Source: Algoriphagus formosus (lineage in GTDB: Bacteria; Bacteroidota; Bacteroidia; Cytophagales; Cyclobacteriaceae). Taken from it: a DNA stretch of 64,000 bases. The notes beneath the pieces are model-generated. The model ran no database searches, was not told the origin of the DNA, and worked only from the letters and a program-made list of their open reading frames with translations. The DNA is taken from positions 305,477 to 369,476 of the forward strand of contig NZ_NIUC01000002.1 of NCBI RefSeq assembly GCF_002807035.1. Direction: 5' to 3'. Of the stretch, positions 25,619-37,619 are shown one piece after another. The first letter of the stretch is position 1. Every line of letters starts with the position of its first letter. A program made the translations under genes and the position numbers.

Positions 25619-26716
25619 ATGAAGCCTCTTCTGAGATTTAGTATGTTCATACTTGGAGCAGTGATGTTTTTTGCATGTGATGCAAATGGCCCACTCTCCG
25701 AAAACACCAAACCCAAAGCCCGGGGTGCCATTGGCGAAATCATTCTAGTCATTGACTCGGCGAAATACGCTGGCCCAGTGGGTGACGCGTTGAAAAACAT
25801 TTTTGAAGCGGATATGCCCGGAATGATCCGCTCCGAAAGCAAATTCAAGGTGAATACCGTGGACCCTCGAGCAATGACCCGAATGCTGAAGATGTCAACC
25901 AATTTGGTTTACGTCACCACTTTCGACGATAAGGGTTCGGCTAGTCAGGTGATCAATGCACAGTTTTCTAAAGAATCCAAAGAGAAAGCGCTGAATGACC
26001 CGTCCATTTATTCCCTACGAGTAGAAGATGAATATGCGGTAGGACAGGAAGTACTTTATCTTTTTGGAAACAATGAGGAGCAACTTGTAACCAACTTGAA
26101 AAAGAATTCAGACCGCCTTCAAAATCTTTTTGAAGTACGGGAAAGAGGACGTTTGGAAAGCATTATTCTAGCAAGGAAAAATACAGCTGCCAATGCTGAG
26201 GCAGAAAAAAACCTAGGAATCCAGATCAACGTCCCTGCTTCTTACCAAGTCGCGAAGAGCCAACCAGGATTTCTGTGGCTCCGACAACCTACTCCTACCG
26301 AAAGAAGGCCTGATATCAGCCTGATTTTTCATGTAGAAGATTATGTCTCTGAGGAGCAAACATTCCCAGAGAACATCCTGGCTCTCAGGGACTCTATCAC
26401 AAGACAACATGTCTTTGGAGACCCTGAAGATCCTACCTCTTATGTAGTAACTGAAAAACAAATCCCTCCAGCTTTCCGAAACATGGTGATAAATGATAAT
26501 TTTACCACCGAAATCAGAGCCTCTTGGAGGACCAACAATATCAGCATGGGTGGAACCTACCTGGGATACCTGATGGTAGATCAGGAAAAAGGTAAACTTT
26601 ATTATCTGGAAGGATTTGTGTACTACCCAAATGAAGTACACAGAGATGCTCTCAGAGAAATAGAGACCATTCTTCTCAATACGGATATTAGTTGGGTACC
26701 CGAGCAAGGCTCTTAA
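25619..26716 (+). CDS. DUF4837 lipoprotein
   Basis: A 365-residue lipoprotein with signal MKPLLRFSMFILGAVMFFAC (Cys20 as lipidation site) and a following DANG. The body contains RGAIGEIILVIDSAKYAGPVG near the N-terminus, and IQINVPASYQVAK and FLWLRQPT in the middle. These are recurrent features of the Bacteroidota-restricted DUF4837 family, whose function is unknown. There are no catalytic motifs I can name. It precedes the malic enzyme gene by 22 bases. The 126 bases upstream are A/T-rich with a weak TGTTAA/TTAACA hairpin but no clear promoter. Confidence 0.85.
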   Translation: MKPLLRFSMFILGAVMFFACDANGPLSENTKPKARGAIGEIILVIDSAKYAGPVGDALKNIFEADMPGMIRSESKFKVNTVDPRAMTRMLKMSTNLVYVTTFDDKGSASQVINAQFSKESKEKALNDPSIYSLRVEDEYAVGQEVLYLFGNNEEQLVTNLKKNSDRLQNLFEVRERGRLESIILARKNTAANAEAEKNLGIQINVPASYQVAKSQPGFLWLRQPTPTERRPDISLIFHVEDYVSEEQTFPENILALRDSITRQHVFGDPEDPTSYVVTEKQIPPAFRNMVINDNFTTEIRASWRTNNISMGGTYLGYLMVDQEKGKLYYLEGFVYYPNEVHRDALREIETILLNTDISWVPEQGS

Positions 26717-26738
26717 GTACCCAACTAACCCCATTTTT

Positions 26739-29006
26739 ATGGCCATCAAAATCCGGAAAGAAGACGCCCTGAATTACCATACACAGGGTTCACCTGGTAA
26801 AATCGAAGTAATCCCTTCCAAGCCGCTTTCGAGTCAAATGGACTTGGCGCTTGCTTATTCACCTGGAGTAGCAGAGCCTTGCAAAGAGATCGAAGCAAAC
26901 GTAGAGAACGTCTACAAATACACTGCAAAGGGCAATTTGGTAGCTGTCATATCTAATGGAACAGCCGTCTTGGGCCTTGGAAACATCGGTCCTGAAGCAT
27001 CCAAACCCGTCATGGAGGGAAAAGGAGTCCTTTTTAAGAAATTTGCAGGTATCGACGTTTTCGATATCGAGATCAACGAAAATGACCCTAAAAAGCTCAT
27101 CGATATCATCAAGTCTCTTGAGCCGACTTTTGGCGGCGTCAACTTGGAAGATATCAAGGCTCCGGAATGCTTTGAAATAGAGCAAACCCTCAAAAAAGAG
27201 ATGAAAATCCCGGTCATGCATGATGATCAGCATGGAACCGCGATTATTTCTGGGGCAGCACTTTTGAATGCCCTTGAGCTCGTCGAGAAAGATATTACTA
27301 AGATCAAACTCGTAGTCAACGGAGCCGGTGCTTCAGCCGTTTCCTGTACGCGTTTTTACATGTCCCTTGGTGTCAAGCGTGAAAATGTCGTCATGTGTGA
27401 CAAAGAGGGAGTCATTCGATCTGACCGCGACAATCTAGATAGCATAAAAGCAGAATTCTCTACCGATCGGGATATTCACACCCTTTCTGATGCGATGAGC
27501 GGTGCAGATGTTTTCTTGGGACTTTCCGCTGGGAATGTAGTTTCCCAGGACCAAATCAAGCTGATGGCTCCTAATCCGATCGTTTTTGCATTGGCAAATC
27601 CAGATCCGGAAATCGCCTATGATTTGGCAATCGCTGCTAGAGAAGATGTCATCATGGCAACAGGTCGTTCTGACCATCCTAATCAAGTAAATAATGTTCT
27701 TGGATTCCCGTATATCTTCCGAGGAGCACTAGACGTTCGATCTACCGCCATTAACGAAGACATGAAGCTTGCGGCAGCGAAGGCGATCGCCAAACTAGCC
27801 AAAGAACCTGTCCCGGATATCGTAACCAAAGCATACGGAGAAGCAAATCTGGGTTTTGGCAGAATGTACCTTATTCCAAAGCCTCTTGATCCAAGACTCA
27901 TTACTACTATCGCCCCTGCAGTAGCGAAAGCAGCCATTGATTCAGGAGTAGCCCGTAAAAGCATCACCGACTGGGATGCTTACGAATTAGAGCTACAAGA
28001 ACGAATCGGTATCGATCAGCGATTGATGTCTGTCGTTATTGCGCGAGCGAAGAAGGATCCGAAGCGAGTAGTTTTCGCAGAAGCCGACAACCGCAAGATC
28101 TTGAAGGCTGCCCAAATCATCCGTGATGAAAAGATTGCACAACCGATCCTTCTTGGAAATAAGGAAAAAATTCTAGCCCTGATTCAAGAGAATTCTCTGG
28201 ATTTAGAACATGTCACTATCATTGATCCTCTGGAAGAAACTGAAAAACTTGATCAGTTTACCAAGGTGCTTTATGATAAGCGAAAGCGAAAAGGAATGAC
28301 GCTGACGGATGCTTCTCGATTGGTAACTCAGAGAAACTACTTTGGAGCCATGATGGTAGAGGTAGGCCTCGCGGATGCATTCATTTCAGGTTTGACTAGA
28401 GATTATCCGAAAACGATTTTGCCATCACTTCATACCATCGGAGTAAAGCCTGAGGCGAAGCGAGTAGCCGGAATGTATATCATGAATACAGACAAAGGTC
28501 CTTACTTCTTTGCTGACACGACTGTCAATCTAAATCCAAGTGTGGAAGAGTTGGTCGACATCATCGGGTTGACAGCAGAGGCTGTGAAGTTCTTTAATGT
28601 ACAGCCACGAGTGGCCATGCTTTCCTACTCCAACTTTGGCTCAGCTCAGGGAGATATCCCTGTAAAAATGGCGAAAGCAACGGCACTTGCCAAAGAGAGA
28701 TATCCTGATCTCATCATAGAAGGGGAAATGCAAGCCAACGTCGCAATCAATGACGAGATACAAAAAGAGATTTATCCTTTCTCTCAATTGATCAATCGAC
28801 GAGCTAACACCTTGATTTTCCCAGATCTAGCTTCAGGCAACATCGCCTACAAGCTACTTTCGGAGCTTGGAAACGCAGAGGCAATCGGTCCTATTCTTCT
28901 TGGTATGAATAAGCCAGTTCATATCCTTCAATTAGGTAGTTCAATCCGAGAAATCGTGAATATGGTTGCTATCGCTGTAGTGGACGCACAAACAGCCCAA
29001 TCATGA
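26739..29006 (+). CDS. maeB: NADP-dependent malic enzyme, MaeB type with phosphotransacetylase-like domain
   Basis: A 755-residue fusion. Residues 1 to about 425 are the malic enzyme: SPGVAEPCKEI, TVLGLGNIGPEA-like strand (here AVLGLGNIGPEASKPVMEGK), PVMHDDQHGTAI (metal site) and VVNGAGASAVSC (NADP site). It decarboxylates malate to pyruvate, giving NADPH. Residues about 430-755 are a phosphate acetyl/butyryltransferase fold (FAEADNRKILKAA, MLSYSNFGSAQGD, FPDLASGNIAYKL). In MaeB proteins this part is regulatory, binding acetyl-CoA, rather than catalytic. It is coupled to ruvA by a four-base ATGA overlap. The domain order and length are those of E. coli MaeB. Confidence 0.95.
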   Translation: MAIKIRKEDALNYHTQGSPGKIEVIPSKPLSSQMDLALAYSPGVAEPCKEIEANVENVYKYTAKGNLVAVISNGTAVLGLGNIGPEASKPVMEGKGVLFKKFAGIDVFDIEINENDPKKLIDIIKSLEPTFGGVNLEDIKAPECFEIEQTLKKEMKIPVMHDDQHGTAIISGAALLNALELVEKDITKIKLVVNGAGASAVSCTRFYMSLGVKRENVVMCDKEGVIRSDRDNLDSIKAEFSTDRDIHTLSDAMSGADVFLGLSAGNVVSQDQIKLMAPNPIVFALANPDPEIAYDLAIAAREDVIMATGRSDHPNQVNNVLGFPYIFRGALDVRSTAINEDMKLAAAKAIAKLAKEPVPDIVTKAYGEANLGFGRMYLIPKPLDPRLITTIAPAVAKAAIDSGVARKSITDWDAYELELQERIGIDQRLMSVVIARAKKDPKRVVFAEADNRKILKAAQIIRDEKIAQPILLGNKEKILALIQENSLDLEHVTIIDPLEETEKLDQFTKVLYDKRKRKGMTLTDASRLVTQRNYFGAMMVEVGLADAFISGLTRDYPKTILPSLHTIGVKPEAKRVAGMYIMNTDKGPYFFADTTVNLNPSVEELVDIIGLTAEAVKFFNVQPRVAMLSYSNFGSAQGDIPVKMAKATALAKERYPDLIIEGEMQANVAINDEIQKEIYPFSQLINRRANTLIFPDLASGNIAYKLLSELGNAEAIGPILLGMNKPVHILQLGSSIREIVNMVAIAVVDAQTAQS

Positions 29007-29599
29007 TTGCCTATCTTCAGGGAAAATTAGCATTCAAAGACCCCACCTACGTCCTCATCGACGTGGGTGGGATTGGCTATGAGGTCAAAATCTCCCTGCA
29101 GACCTACAGTAAAATCAAAGATCAGGAAGCCATACGTCTACACACTTACCTACACATCAAAGAAGATGCACACACCTTGTATGGCTTTTGGGAAGAAAGT
29201 GAAAAGCGTCTTTTCTTACTCCTGATCAGCATTAGTGGTGTGGGACCCAATACCGGTTTGATGATCTTATCCTCAATGAGTACTGAAGAGGTGGAAAATG
29301 CGATCCTCTCGGGGGATGTGGCATCTATACAACAAGTGAAAGGTATTGGATTGAAGACCGCACAAAGGGTGATTCTAGAACTCAAGGATAAGATTAGCAA
29401 ATCAACCGCAACTGGTGCCGGACAGCAAATTGGCTTCCTCAAATCAAGCAATAAAGTCCGAGAAGAAGCGTTACAAGCCTTATTGACTCTTGGTTTTCCT
29501 AAAGCTGCCGCTGAAAAGAATATCAACCAAGTACTCAAAAAAACCGATGGAGAAATTTCTTTAGAAGATTTAATTAAAGCATCTTTAAAGACATCATAA
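29003..29599 (+). CDS. ruvA: Holliday junction branch-migration protein RuvA
   Basis: A 198-residue protein that binds four-way DNA junctions and loads the RuvB motor. Domain I is an OB fold (MIAYLQGKLAFKDPTYVLIDVGGIGYEV). Domain II has two helix-hairpin-helix motifs (ISGVGPNTGLMIL and VKGIGLKTAQRVI). Domain III is the short RuvB-binding helical bundle at the C-terminus. The length matches the family. It overlaps maeB by four bases and is followed 12 bases later by sprA, an order seen in other Bacteroidota. Confidence 0.96.
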   Translation: MIAYLQGKLAFKDPTYVLIDVGGIGYEVKISLQTYSKIKDQEAIRLHTYLHIKEDAHTLYGFWEESEKRLFLLLISISGVGPNTGLMILSSMSTEEVENAILSGDVASIQQVKGIGLKTAQRVILELKDKISKSTATGAGQQIGFLKSSNKVREEALQALLTLGFPKAAAEKNINQVLKKTDGEISLEDLIKASLKTS

Positions 29600-29611
29600 T
29601 CAAAACTTGGA

Positions 29612-32600
29612 TTGAACTTTCGGACAATACTGACTTTTTGCAGGGAAAGATCTCTGGTTAGTTGGCCTTTTTGCTTCATCCTGTTTGGATTGTTGATCAG
29701 TTTATCGACTGCAGAAGCCCAGCAAACCAACCCGGACAGTACCCAAACTAGACTCGACTCGCTCAACCAGCGCCGCCTTGCACCCTCTTTTTTGCTTTGG
29801 AAAAACCAAAGTACCAATCCCCTATTTCCCTACCGAAACCCTTTTTTAAACTCATATTCGCCCTTTTTCCCTAAGTCTCTCCTTCAAAAATCTGTTGAGG
29901 TCAAAGTAGATTCCACCGCCGGCCTTCGATACAATATTGCCGATGAGCTGGATTCGACGCGGGTCGGCAATGAGCAGGAGTACGATTTTGAAGAGTTTTC
30001 CCAAATTCAGGAATACAAGGTTCGACAGGATTATTGGAGAAGTCGGGCCCGGGGCGGAGATGGAGAAAGTGCCGTAGAAGGCCGGGGGCTTGTACCTCCT
30101 TTGACAGTCAGTCCAAATTTTGACCGGATTTTTGGAGGTTCCGAAATCAACATTACTCCGACCGGATATGTAAACCTAGACTTGGGTGCCGTATTCCGAA
30201 GAATCGATAATCCTACCCTACCTATCCGGCAGCAACGAAATGGCGGCTTTGATTTCAATCAACAGATCCAAATGGCTGTGAATGGTTCTTTGGGTGAGAA
30301 AATGAAAATCGGAGCCAATTTTGACTCCAACAATTCCTTTGATTTTCAAAATCAATTGAAATTGGAATTCAACGGCTTTGAAGAGGATATCATTCAGTCG
30401 ATCGAAATTGGTAATGTCTCCATGCCTGTACAAAACAGACTGATCCAAGGTGCCCAAAACCTATTTGGGGTCAAAACTCAGATGCAATTCGGAAAGCTAA
30501 ATGTGACAGCAGTAGCTTCTACTCAACGTGGTCGTAGAGACAACCTCACCATCGACGCCAACGGGCAGGGAAGAACTTTTGAAATCCAAGGCTCGGAGTA
30601 CGATGAAAACAGACACTTTTTCCTTGGCCATTTTTTCAGAGAAAATTATGAGAGATGGCTGAGAGGCTTGCCACAGGTACTGTCTGGTGTGAATGTGACG
30701 CGAGTTGAAGTCTACATCATGAACCGGGCGGCTAATACCGAAACCCTGAGAAATTTCGCGGCTTTCATGGACTTGGGAGAGGGCCGGGAATTACTCAACC
30801 CGAGTAATCCGAATATTGCTCCCACAAATCCCAATGCCCCCGCAGGGAACGGAGCGAACCAACTCTTCTCAAATATATCGAGCAATCCAGCTTTCCGCCC
30901 ATTCGACACCGGTTCGAGGGCAATGGAGAACAGCCTTGGTATCAGAAAAGGATTGGATTTCGAACAAATCAACGGAGCGAGAAAACTCGAGCAATCCGAA
31001 TTTTTCTTTAATCCCCAATTAGGCTACTTATCCCTTTTCAGAAGATTGCAAAACGATGAAGTTTTGGCAGTTTCTTACGAGTACACCTACAATGGCCAAG
31101 TTTACAAAGTGGGTGAACTCACAGAGGATTATCAAAACCGGGCAGAGGATGAATTGATTTTTCTCAAGCTCCTGAGACCAGCCAGAATCAATACGCGAGT
31201 TCCAACCTGGGACTTGATGATGAAAAACGTTTACAGCCTTAACGCCAGTCAGATCCTGAGAGAAGGTTTTCAGCTTCAGGTGATCTACCGAGATGACCGC
31301 ACAGGTTTGGACAACCCATCCCTTTTGGAGGGGCAAGAGGTCAAGGATATTCCGCTGATCCGGCTTACGGGCTTGGATAATCTCAACCCTCAAAATGATC
31401 CTGCCCCAGATGGCAACTTTGACTTTGTCGAAGGCTTGACCATGATTTCCAATCGAGGGCTTTTGATTTTCCCCGTTTTGGAGCCTTTTGGGTCCAATCT
31501 GGAGCGCAAGTTCCTCCCCTCTGAAGGAGTCCTGAAAGAAAAATATGTCTACGACACACTCTATCAAACTACCCAAGCAGATGCGGAGCTCGTCACGCGA
31601 TTAAATAAGTATTTTATCAAAGGGCGACTAACAGCAGGCTCTGCCAGTGAAATACAACTTCCCGGACTTAATATTTCTCCTGGCTCCGTGATCGTCACGG
31701 CTGGAAATATTCCTTTGACTGAAGGTGTGGACTTCACTATTGACTACAATGTGGGTCGCTTGGTCATCATCAATGATGCCATCCTACAATCCGGAAAGCA
31801 AATCAATGTGAGTTTTGAAAAAGCCGATTTGGTTTCATTCCAAACGAGGAGTCTCCTTGGAACACGCCTAGATTATCTTTTCAGCGACAAATTCAACCTT
31901 GGAGGTACCTTTCTATACCTCAATGAAAGACCAAATGTCACGCGAATTGCGACGGGTAGTGAAACACTCCGAAACAGTCTTTGGGGCTTGGATGCAAACT
32001 ATTCAGATGAGTCCAGATGGCTCACCAAATTGGCGGATGCACTTCCTTTTACCAATACCAAAGAGACTTCCGAGGTTCGGATCAGCGGTGAATTTGCACA
32101 TTTGCTACCCGGTACATCCAACCGTGTAGATGGAGAAGGAGCATCCTACATTGATGATTTTGAAGCGGCCATTACCCCGTTCAATCTTGGAGGTGCTGCC
32201 AATCAAAACTGGAAGCTTTCTTCGACTCCCCAGACTCCTGACAATCGATTTGATCTGAGTTTCCAAACCGAAGATGAGCTAGGTTCAGCCTATCGAAGAG
32301 CCCGAGTGGCTTGGTACAACATTGACAATATTTTCTATCGAGAAAATGGCCCAGGAGTACCGTCCAATATTACACGCGAAGACCGAAGAAACCACTATGT
32401 ACGTAGGGTAATTCCTCAAGAAATCTTCCCACAGCAGGATAGGGATGTGATCATTACCCCTGAGCCCCTTTTTGAATTGGCTTATTTCCCATCGGAAAGG
32501 GGTATGTTTAATTACAACCCAAATCTGCGACAAGATGGCTTGCTTCCTAATCCTAGAGAAAACTATGGTGGGGTGACACGGGCAATTACGACAGAGGTAG

Positions 32601-35600
32601 ACTTTGACCGGACCAATATTGAATACATGGAATTTTGGTTGCTTGATCCATTTATCGAAGGTGAAAACGGGCGTGTCCTAGATGGAATATTCAACCAGAA
32701 CAATACCACAGGTGGTAAGCTTTATTTCAACTTAGGAGATATTTCGGAGGATGTAATGAAGGATGGCAGCCATTCATTTGAAAATGGTCTGCCAGCAGAT
32801 GGGGATCCTGCCGAGACTCGAGAAAATGAATGGGGTCGAATTACAAGAGAGCAGTTTTTACTTCCTGCATTTGATAACTCTGAAGAAGCTCGTGTAAATC
32901 AAGACATCGGACTCGATGGTCTGAAAAATGAGGACGAAGCCCCATTCTTTCAGAGTAGATTTCTTGACCGGATCAATGTAAATCAGCAAGGTTTAAACCG
33001 GATTCTTGCTGATGTATCGGCGGATAATTTTGAGTATTACTTGAATGAGGAATTCGATCAGCAGGATGTCAAGATTCTGGAGCGATACAAAAAATTCAAC
33101 GGGATGGAAGGCAACTCCCCGGTCGAGCCACCACAAACCGCTTCCTTCACCCCATCCGGCACCAACCTTCCAGACAACGAAGACCTCAACACCGATAATA
33201 CGATCAACGAGCTAGAAAACTACTACGAATATGAAGTGGATCTTCGCCCTGATAATCTGGTCGTTGGCCAAAATTACATCGTCGACAAAGTAACCGCCAA
33301 TGTCGGTGGAGAATCTGTAGACTGGTATTTGTTCCGTATTCCTGTAAGACAACCTGATCGGGTGGAAGGAAATATCACAGGCTTTAAGTCTATTCGATGG
33401 ATCAGAACTTACCTCACGGACTTCGAGCAGCCGGTGGTGCTTCGAATGGCAAACTTCCGAATGATCGGTAGCCAATGGCGAGTATTCCAAGAGTCTTTGT
33501 TTGAGCGTGGATTCTTCGAAATTCCAGAGCCTGACAATTCCAACGTGACTGTAGATGTGGTAGGGATAGAAGAAAATTCCCAAGGCAGCGATACCCAAAG
33601 CCCTTATGTACTTCCTCCAGGGATCAATCGGGATCGAGACAATACTTCTACTGTTGAGCGGAGATTGAATGAGCAATCCCTTCGTGTATGTGTGGAAGAT
33701 CTTGCTCCTAGAGATGCTCGGGCCGTTTTCAAAAACCTACAATTGGACTTGGTACAATTTGAGCGGATCAAGATGTTTTTCCATGCTGATAGTGAAGATG
33801 CGCTTGACGGAGAGATTACTGCATTTTTGAGGCTTGGTACAGATTACACAGATAATTATTATGAGATCGAAGTTCCTTTGATCATTACTCCAAAAGGCAC
33901 TCGAGATCCAAGGCAGATTTGGCCGCTGGAAAATGAAATTGATATCGCGATTCAGGAAATTGTATCCGTCAAAACCGAGCGGGACAATAATCAAGTCCCC
34001 TTAAACCTCCCCTACTCCAAGGATATCAGACAATACAAAGTAACTGTAGTCGGCCGGCCTGAACTTAATCAGACTCAAGGTGCGATGATCGGGGTAAGAA
34101 ATCCCGGGACAGGAATCGGAGGAAGCAAAAGCGTATGTATCTGGGCAAACGAACTTCGGGTAACGGGCCAAAACGAAAATAACGGCTGGGCTGCAAATGC
34201 TTTCCTAAATGCCAAAATTGCTGACCTTGCTGTAGTCTCTGCTTCCATTCGCCACAATTCAATTGGTTTCGGAGGTCTAGAAACCAGAATATCTCAGCGA
34301 ACTCGACAGGCCACTACTCAATATGACATTTCTACCAACATTAAGGCAGACAAGCTTTTGCCAGAGGAATTGGGAGTGAGTATTCCAGTTTACTTGAGCG
34401 TTGAAAATTCGAATACAAGGCCTGAATTTGACCCACTTAATCCCGATGTGCCTTTTGAGGTCGCTTTACAAAAGTTCGAAACCGATCAAGAAAGGGACGC
34501 CTATCGAGATATCGCACAGGACCAGCTAACCCGAAAAAATATCAGTCTTAACAATGTCCGAAAAATAAAAACCAATCCTGAGGCTCCAAATAGAATCTAT
34601 GACTTAAGCAATTTCTCTTTCTCCTACGCAGTGGGTACAGTTACCCAGACCAATGCTCAGATTCAGAACTACGAATTCAAAACGAATCGGGGAAATATCA
34701 CTTATAACTTCGCCCCCAAACCGCTCAACATTGAGCCATTTAAGAATTCAGAGGGACTTTCGTCGCCTTACTTGAAACTGATCAAAGACTTTAACCTGAA
34801 TCTAGCTCCAAGTCAGATTTTGGCGCGGGTGGATGTAGATCGAAAATTCCTCCGCTCTCAATACCGCAATGACCAGCTTGGTACTGCCGGTGTAGATCCG
34901 CTTTTCCAAAAGTCATTTTTCATGAACCGGTTCTACACACTCAACTGGGACTTGAGTAAAAACCTTCGGGTGGATTATTCTGGTTCAGTCATGGCTGTGG
35001 TGGATGAGCCTCAGGGAGATTTGGATTCACAGGAAAAAATTGACTCCGTCAGAACCAATTTCTGGAATTTTGGTCGAAGGACGAATTACAACCATACCGT
35101 CAATCTGAATTATACCATTCCACTGGATAAAGTACCTTTCCTAAATTGGATCCGGGCAGACTATCGATACAACACCACCTACACATGGATGACCGGTGCG
35201 ATCGGGCAAAAGGACACTTTGGGTAATGTCATCCAAAATACGCGCGAGCAAACTTTAAACGGAAAGTTTGACCTAATCAGGCTTTACAATAAAAATAAAA
35301 AGCTAGAGGCTCTCAATGCCCCAAAACGACCAAGCATTCCGGGTAGAAATAATATCGCTGCCGAAGACACTATCGGTACGCCTTTTAGCAATCAACTGCT
35401 CAAGTTTCTAATGTCTGTCAAGGAAGTCACTTTCAATTATGGAGTAGTTGAAGGAACATTCTTGCCCGGATATTTGCCGAATACCGGTCTTTTGGGAATG
35501 GACCGGGCATTTAGTAATCCAGGACTTGCCTTTATTTTCGGTAGTCAGGACCCGATGATTCGAAATGAACTGGCGGCACGTGGTCTCATGGCTCCAAGTG

Positions 35601-36754
35601 CTGAACTTACCCAACCCTTCAGGCAAAATCGGGCCATGAATTTGAGATTGGGAGCTTTAGTAGAACCTTTCCGAGACTTTAGAATAACCTTAAATGCCGA
35701 CAAACGGGAAGTAGGCGATTATCAAGAAATATTCAGGAATTCGGCGGATAATCCTGGGGAATATTTATCCATCAGTCCTACTCGTACGAATACAGCCTAT
35801 TCAGTGACAACTATTATGCTCGGGACTTCATTCTCTAGGGATGATTCACAAAATAACTCTCCGCTTTTCCAAGATTTCGAAAATAATCGGGCGATAATCA
35901 AATCAAGGCTTGACGCTCAAAATGGATCAACAGGAGAATACAGTATCAATGGTCAGGATGTATTGGTACCGGCATTTATAGCTGCTTATCGAGGTCAGGA
36001 TGCAGCAGAATCAAACCTCAATCCATTCCCAAAAACTCCTCTTCCAAACTGGAGGATTGATTATGCGGGGCTATCGAGACTGAAAGGTCTAAGTGATATT
36101 TTCACTAGTATCAACATTACCCATGCCTACACCTCCACTTATGATGCGAGCAACTTTTCCAATTCACTCCAATATCAGCAAGGGCTAGAGCTATTTAATC
36201 GTCTACAAGAGCAAAGACTTCCAAACGAAGTGAACGACGATGGATTTTTCATTCCAATTTATGTACTCAATCAAGTCGTACTGTCGGAACGTTTTGCTCC
36301 GCTTATTGGACTGGATCTGATGACAAAGGGAAGAATGAATTTTGCTATCAATTATAACAAGGAGCGAACACTAGGATTGAATTTCTCCAATTCTCAGGTG
36401 ACTGAGCGAAGAAGTAATGATTTCGGATTGAATTTCTCGTATACTAAAGCAGGCACTAAAATTCCTTTCAAGATTCAAGGAAGAGAAACCATCCTGAAAA
36501 ATGACCTGACACTACGGATGGATATGAAGATTGTCGATACCCGACAGGTTCAGCGGAAGATCGAAGAAGGTAGCACAGTTACTAACGGAAACCTCAATAT
36601 CCAAATCCGTCCCACGATCAGTTATGTGATCAATCAGAACCTCAACCTTACCTTCTATTTTGATAGAAGTATCAATGATCCACGCGTCACCACTGCCTTC
36701 AAGCGTGCATCCACTTCTTTTGGTGGACAATTACGATTTAATTTATCCCAATAG
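29612..36754 (+). CDS. sprA: SprA, type IX secretion translocon / gliding motility channel
   Basis: At 2380 residues this is the giant outer-membrane beta-barrel SprA (Sov), through which type IX substrates exit. The signal peptide ends TAEAQ near residue 36. The N-terminal half has SprA landmarks such as [20 protein letters not shown] and [19 protein letters not shown], and [20 protein letters not shown]; the rest is dense in amphipathic strands and aromatic ends (RFNLSQ at the C-terminus). No ATG exists early enough, so translation probably begins at TTG 29612. Placement between ruvA and gcvH is the conserved context. Partners PorV and PorU are encoded 11-15 kb downstream. Confidence 0.95.
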   Translation: MNFRTILTFCRERSLVSWPFCFILFGLLISLSTAEAQQTNPDSTQTRLDSLNQRRLAPSFLLWKNQSTNPLFPYRNPFLNSYSPFFPKSLLQKSVEVKVDSTAGLRYNIADELDSTRVGNEQEYDFEEFSQIQEYKVRQDYWRSRARGGDGESAVEGRGLVPPLTVSPNFDRIFGGSEINITPTGYVNLDLGAVFRRIDNPTLPIRQQRNGGFDFNQQIQMAVNGSLGEKMKIGANFDSNNSFDFQNQLKLEFNGFEEDIIQSIEIGNVSMPVQNRLIQGAQNLFGVKTQMQFGKLNVTAVASTQRGRRDNLTIDANGQGRTFEIQGSEYDENRHFFLGHFFRENYERWLRGLPQVLSGVNVTRVEVYIMNRAANTETLRNFAAFMDLGEGRELLNPSNPNIAPTNPNAPAGNGANQLFSNISSNPAFRPFDTGSRAMENSLGIRKGLDFEQINGARKLEQSEFFFNPQLGYLSLFRRLQNDEVLAVSYEYTYNGQVYKVGELTEDYQNRAEDELIFLKLLRPARINTRVPTWDLMMKNVYSLNASQILREGFQLQVIYRDDRTGLDNPSLLEGQEVKDIPLIRLTGLDNLNPQNDPAPDGNFDFVEGLTMISNRGLLIFPVLEPFGSNLERKFLPSEGVLKEKYVYDTLYQTTQADAELVTRLNKYFIKGRLTAGSASEIQLPGLNISPGSVIVTAGNIPLTEGVDFTIDYNVGRLVIINDAILQSGKQINVSFEKADLVSFQTRSLLGTRLDYLFSDKFNLGGTFLYLNERPNVTRIATGSETLRNSLWGLDANYSDESRWLTKLADALPFTNTKETSEVRISGEFAHLLPGTSNRVDGEGASYIDDFEAAITPFNLGGAANQNWKLSSTPQTPDNRFDLSFQTEDELGSAYRRARVAWYNIDNIFYRENGPGVPSNITREDRRNHYVRRVIPQEIFPQQDRDVIITPEPLFELAYFPSERGMFNYNPNLRQDGLLPNPRENYGGVTRAITTEVDFDRTNIEYMEFWLLDPFIEGENGRVLDGIFNQNNTTGGKLYFNLGDISEDVMKDGSHSFENGLPADGDPAETRENEWGRITREQFLLPAFDNSEEARVNQDIGLDGLKNEDEAPFFQSRFLDRINVNQQGLNRILADVSADNFEYYLNEEFDQQDVKILERYKKFNGMEGNSPVEPPQTASFTPSGTNLPDNEDLNTDNTINELENYYEYEVDLRPDNLVVGQNYIVDKVTANVGGESVDWYLFRIPVRQPDRVEGNITGFKSIRWIRTYLTDFEQPVVLRMANFRMIGSQWRVFQESLFERGFFEIPEPDNSNVTVDVVGIEENSQGSDTQSPYVLPPGINRDRDNTSTVERRLNEQSLRVCVEDLAPRDARAVFKNLQLDLVQFERIKMFFHADSEDALDGEITAFLRLGTDYTDNYYEIEVPLIITPKGTRDPRQIWPLENEIDIAIQEIVSVKTERDNNQVPLNLPYSKDIRQYKVTVVGRPELNQTQGAMIGVRNPGTGIGGSKSVCIWANELRVTGQNENNGWAANAFLNAKIADLAVVSASIRHNSIGFGGLETRISQRTRQATTQYDISTNIKADKLLPEELGVSIPVYLSVENSNTRPEFDPLNPDVPFEVALQKFETDQERDAYRDIAQDQLTRKNISLNNVRKIKTNPEAPNRIYDLSNFSFSYAVGTVTQTNAQIQNYEFKTNRGNITYNFAPKPLNIEPFKNSEGLSSPYLKLIKDFNLNLAPSQILARVDVDRKFLRSQYRNDQLGTAGVDPLFQKSFFMNRFYTLNWDLSKNLRVDYSGSVMAVVDEPQGDLDSQEKIDSVRTNFWNFGRRTNYNHTVNLNYTIPLDKVPFLNWIRADYRYNTTYTWMTGAIGQKDTLGNVIQNTREQTLNGKFDLIRLYNKNKKLEALNAPKRPSIPGRNNIAAEDTIGTPFSNQLLKFLMSVKEVTFNYGVVEGTFLPGYLPNTGLLGMDRAFSNPGLAFIFGSQDPMIRNELAARGLMAPSAELTQPFRQNRAMNLRLGALVEPFRDFRITLNADKREVGDYQEIFRNSADNPGEYLSISPTRTNTAYSVTTIMLGTSFSRDDSQNNSPLFQDFENNRAIIKSRLDAQNGSTGEYSINGQDVLVPAFIAAYRGQDAAESNLNPFPKTPLPNWRIDYAGLSRLKGLSDIFTSINITHAYTSTYDASNFSNSLQYQQGLELFNRLQEQRLPNEVNDDGFFIPIYVLNQVVLSERFAPLIGLDLMTKGRMNFAINYNKERTLGLNFSNSQVTERRSNDFGLNFSYTKAGTKIPFKIQGRETILKNDLTLRMDMKIVDTRQVQRKIEEGSTVTNGNLNIQIRPTISYVINQNLNLTFYFDRSINDPRVTTAFKRASTSFGGQLRFNLSQ

Positions 36755-36810
36755 ATTTTTTAGCTCTCGGATTCCTCTTATTTTTGGAGACTTTAAAATC
36801 AAATCAAGAA

Positions 36811-37191
36811 ATGAATTTTCCTCAAGAACTTAAGTACACCAAAGATCACGAGTGGATCAAAATCGACGGGGATGTAGCCACGGTTGGAATTACTGAATTT
36901 GCCCAGTCTGAATTGGGAGATATCGTCTACGTGGAAGTAGAAACTGTAGGTGAAAGTATCGAAGCCGGAGAGGTGTTTGGTACTGTAGAAGCCGTCAAAA
37001 CTGTTTCTGACCTCTTCATGCCTGTAAGCGGTGAAATCCTAGAATTCAACGACGAGTTGGAAAGCTCTCCAGAGCTAGTCAATGAATCCCCTTATGAATC
37101 AGGCTGGATGATTAAAATCAAAGTTGACGGCGATCTTCCTGAAGATCTACTCAATGCTGAGGAATACACAGAGCTGGTAGGCCAAAATTAA
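36811..37191 (+). CDS. gcvH: Glycine cleavage system H protein
   Basis: A 126-residue lipoyl carrier that shuttles the aminomethyl group between the P, T and L proteins of glycine cleavage. The lipoylation site is Lys63 in [13 protein letters not shown], and the ESPYESGWM motif near the C-terminus is standard. I start at the ATG at 36811, which gives the usual length; a TTG nine codons upstream is unneeded. It follows sprA by 56 bases with no terminator between them. The other glycine cleavage genes are not in the window. Confidence 0.96.
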   Translation: MNFPQELKYTKDHEWIKIDGDVATVGITEFAQSELGDIVYVEVETVGESIEAGEVFGTVEAVKTVSDLFMPVSGEILEFNDELESSPELVNESPYESGWMIKIKVDGDLPEDLLNAEEYTELVGQN

Positions 37192-37198
37192 GATTCAT

Positions 37199-37552
37199 TT
37201 GCGCTGGGTTGCCGGACTGATCTGGTTAATTTTACTAGGCTTTGCAATGCTTATGCCTGGAGAAAAATTCCCCGAGATTCATGCCTTCGACTTTCAGGAT
37301 AAATTAATCCATACCGTTCTTTTCTTCATCCTTTCCTTTATTTGGGCAGGAGTGAGATTGAAAGAACAAAAACCGAACTGGCTACTGTTCAGTCTACTAG
37401 TAGTCCTACCATCTATCCTATTTGAAATAGGGCAATATTGGATCCCAAATCGCTCACTCGACATATGGGATCTGGTATTCAACCAAATCGGTGTTTGGGC
37501 AGGTCTGTTAGGATATTTTAAGATTTCATCCAAGGTATTTCGCTTGGATTAA
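37199..37552 (+). CDS. VanZ-like small membrane protein
   Basis: A 117-residue membrane protein with about four helices. It carries the VanZ-family pattern: DKLIHTVLFFILSF (conserved D-K..H), then FEIGQYWIPNRSLDIWDLVF and NQIGVWAG (E-Q...R..D..D...N..G). VanZ gives teicoplanin resistance in enterococci, but most family members have unknown envelope roles. The frame opens after a stop at 37180, so the first usable start is TTG at 37199, seven bases after gcvH. Function here is unassigned; proximity to sprA suggests an envelope context. Confidence 0.82.
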   Translation: MRWVAGLIWLILLGFAMLMPGEKFPEIHAFDFQDKLIHTVLFFILSFIWAGVRLKEQKPNWLLFSLLVVLPSILFEIGQYWIPNRSLDIWDLVFNQIGVWAGLLGYFKISSKVFRLD

Positions 37553-37555
37553 TCT

Positions 37556-37587
37556 TTTGAAATGCTTACAATTGTTAATTAGTTTCG
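37556..37587 (+). promoter_or_regulatory. Possible promoter for first TonB gene
   Basis: TTTG at 37556-37559, a 20-base spacer and TAGTTTCG at 37580-37587 (one mismatch to TAnnTTTG). The ATG is 33 bases downstream. Plausible but not strong. Confidence 0.4.
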
Positions 37588-37619
37588 AATACATTAACCT
37601 ATAATAAACCAAAAACGCT

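Noticed and set aside
26739..29006. Separate phosphotransacetylase gene
   Set aside because: The frame is continuous with malic enzyme; this is the normal MaeB fusion.
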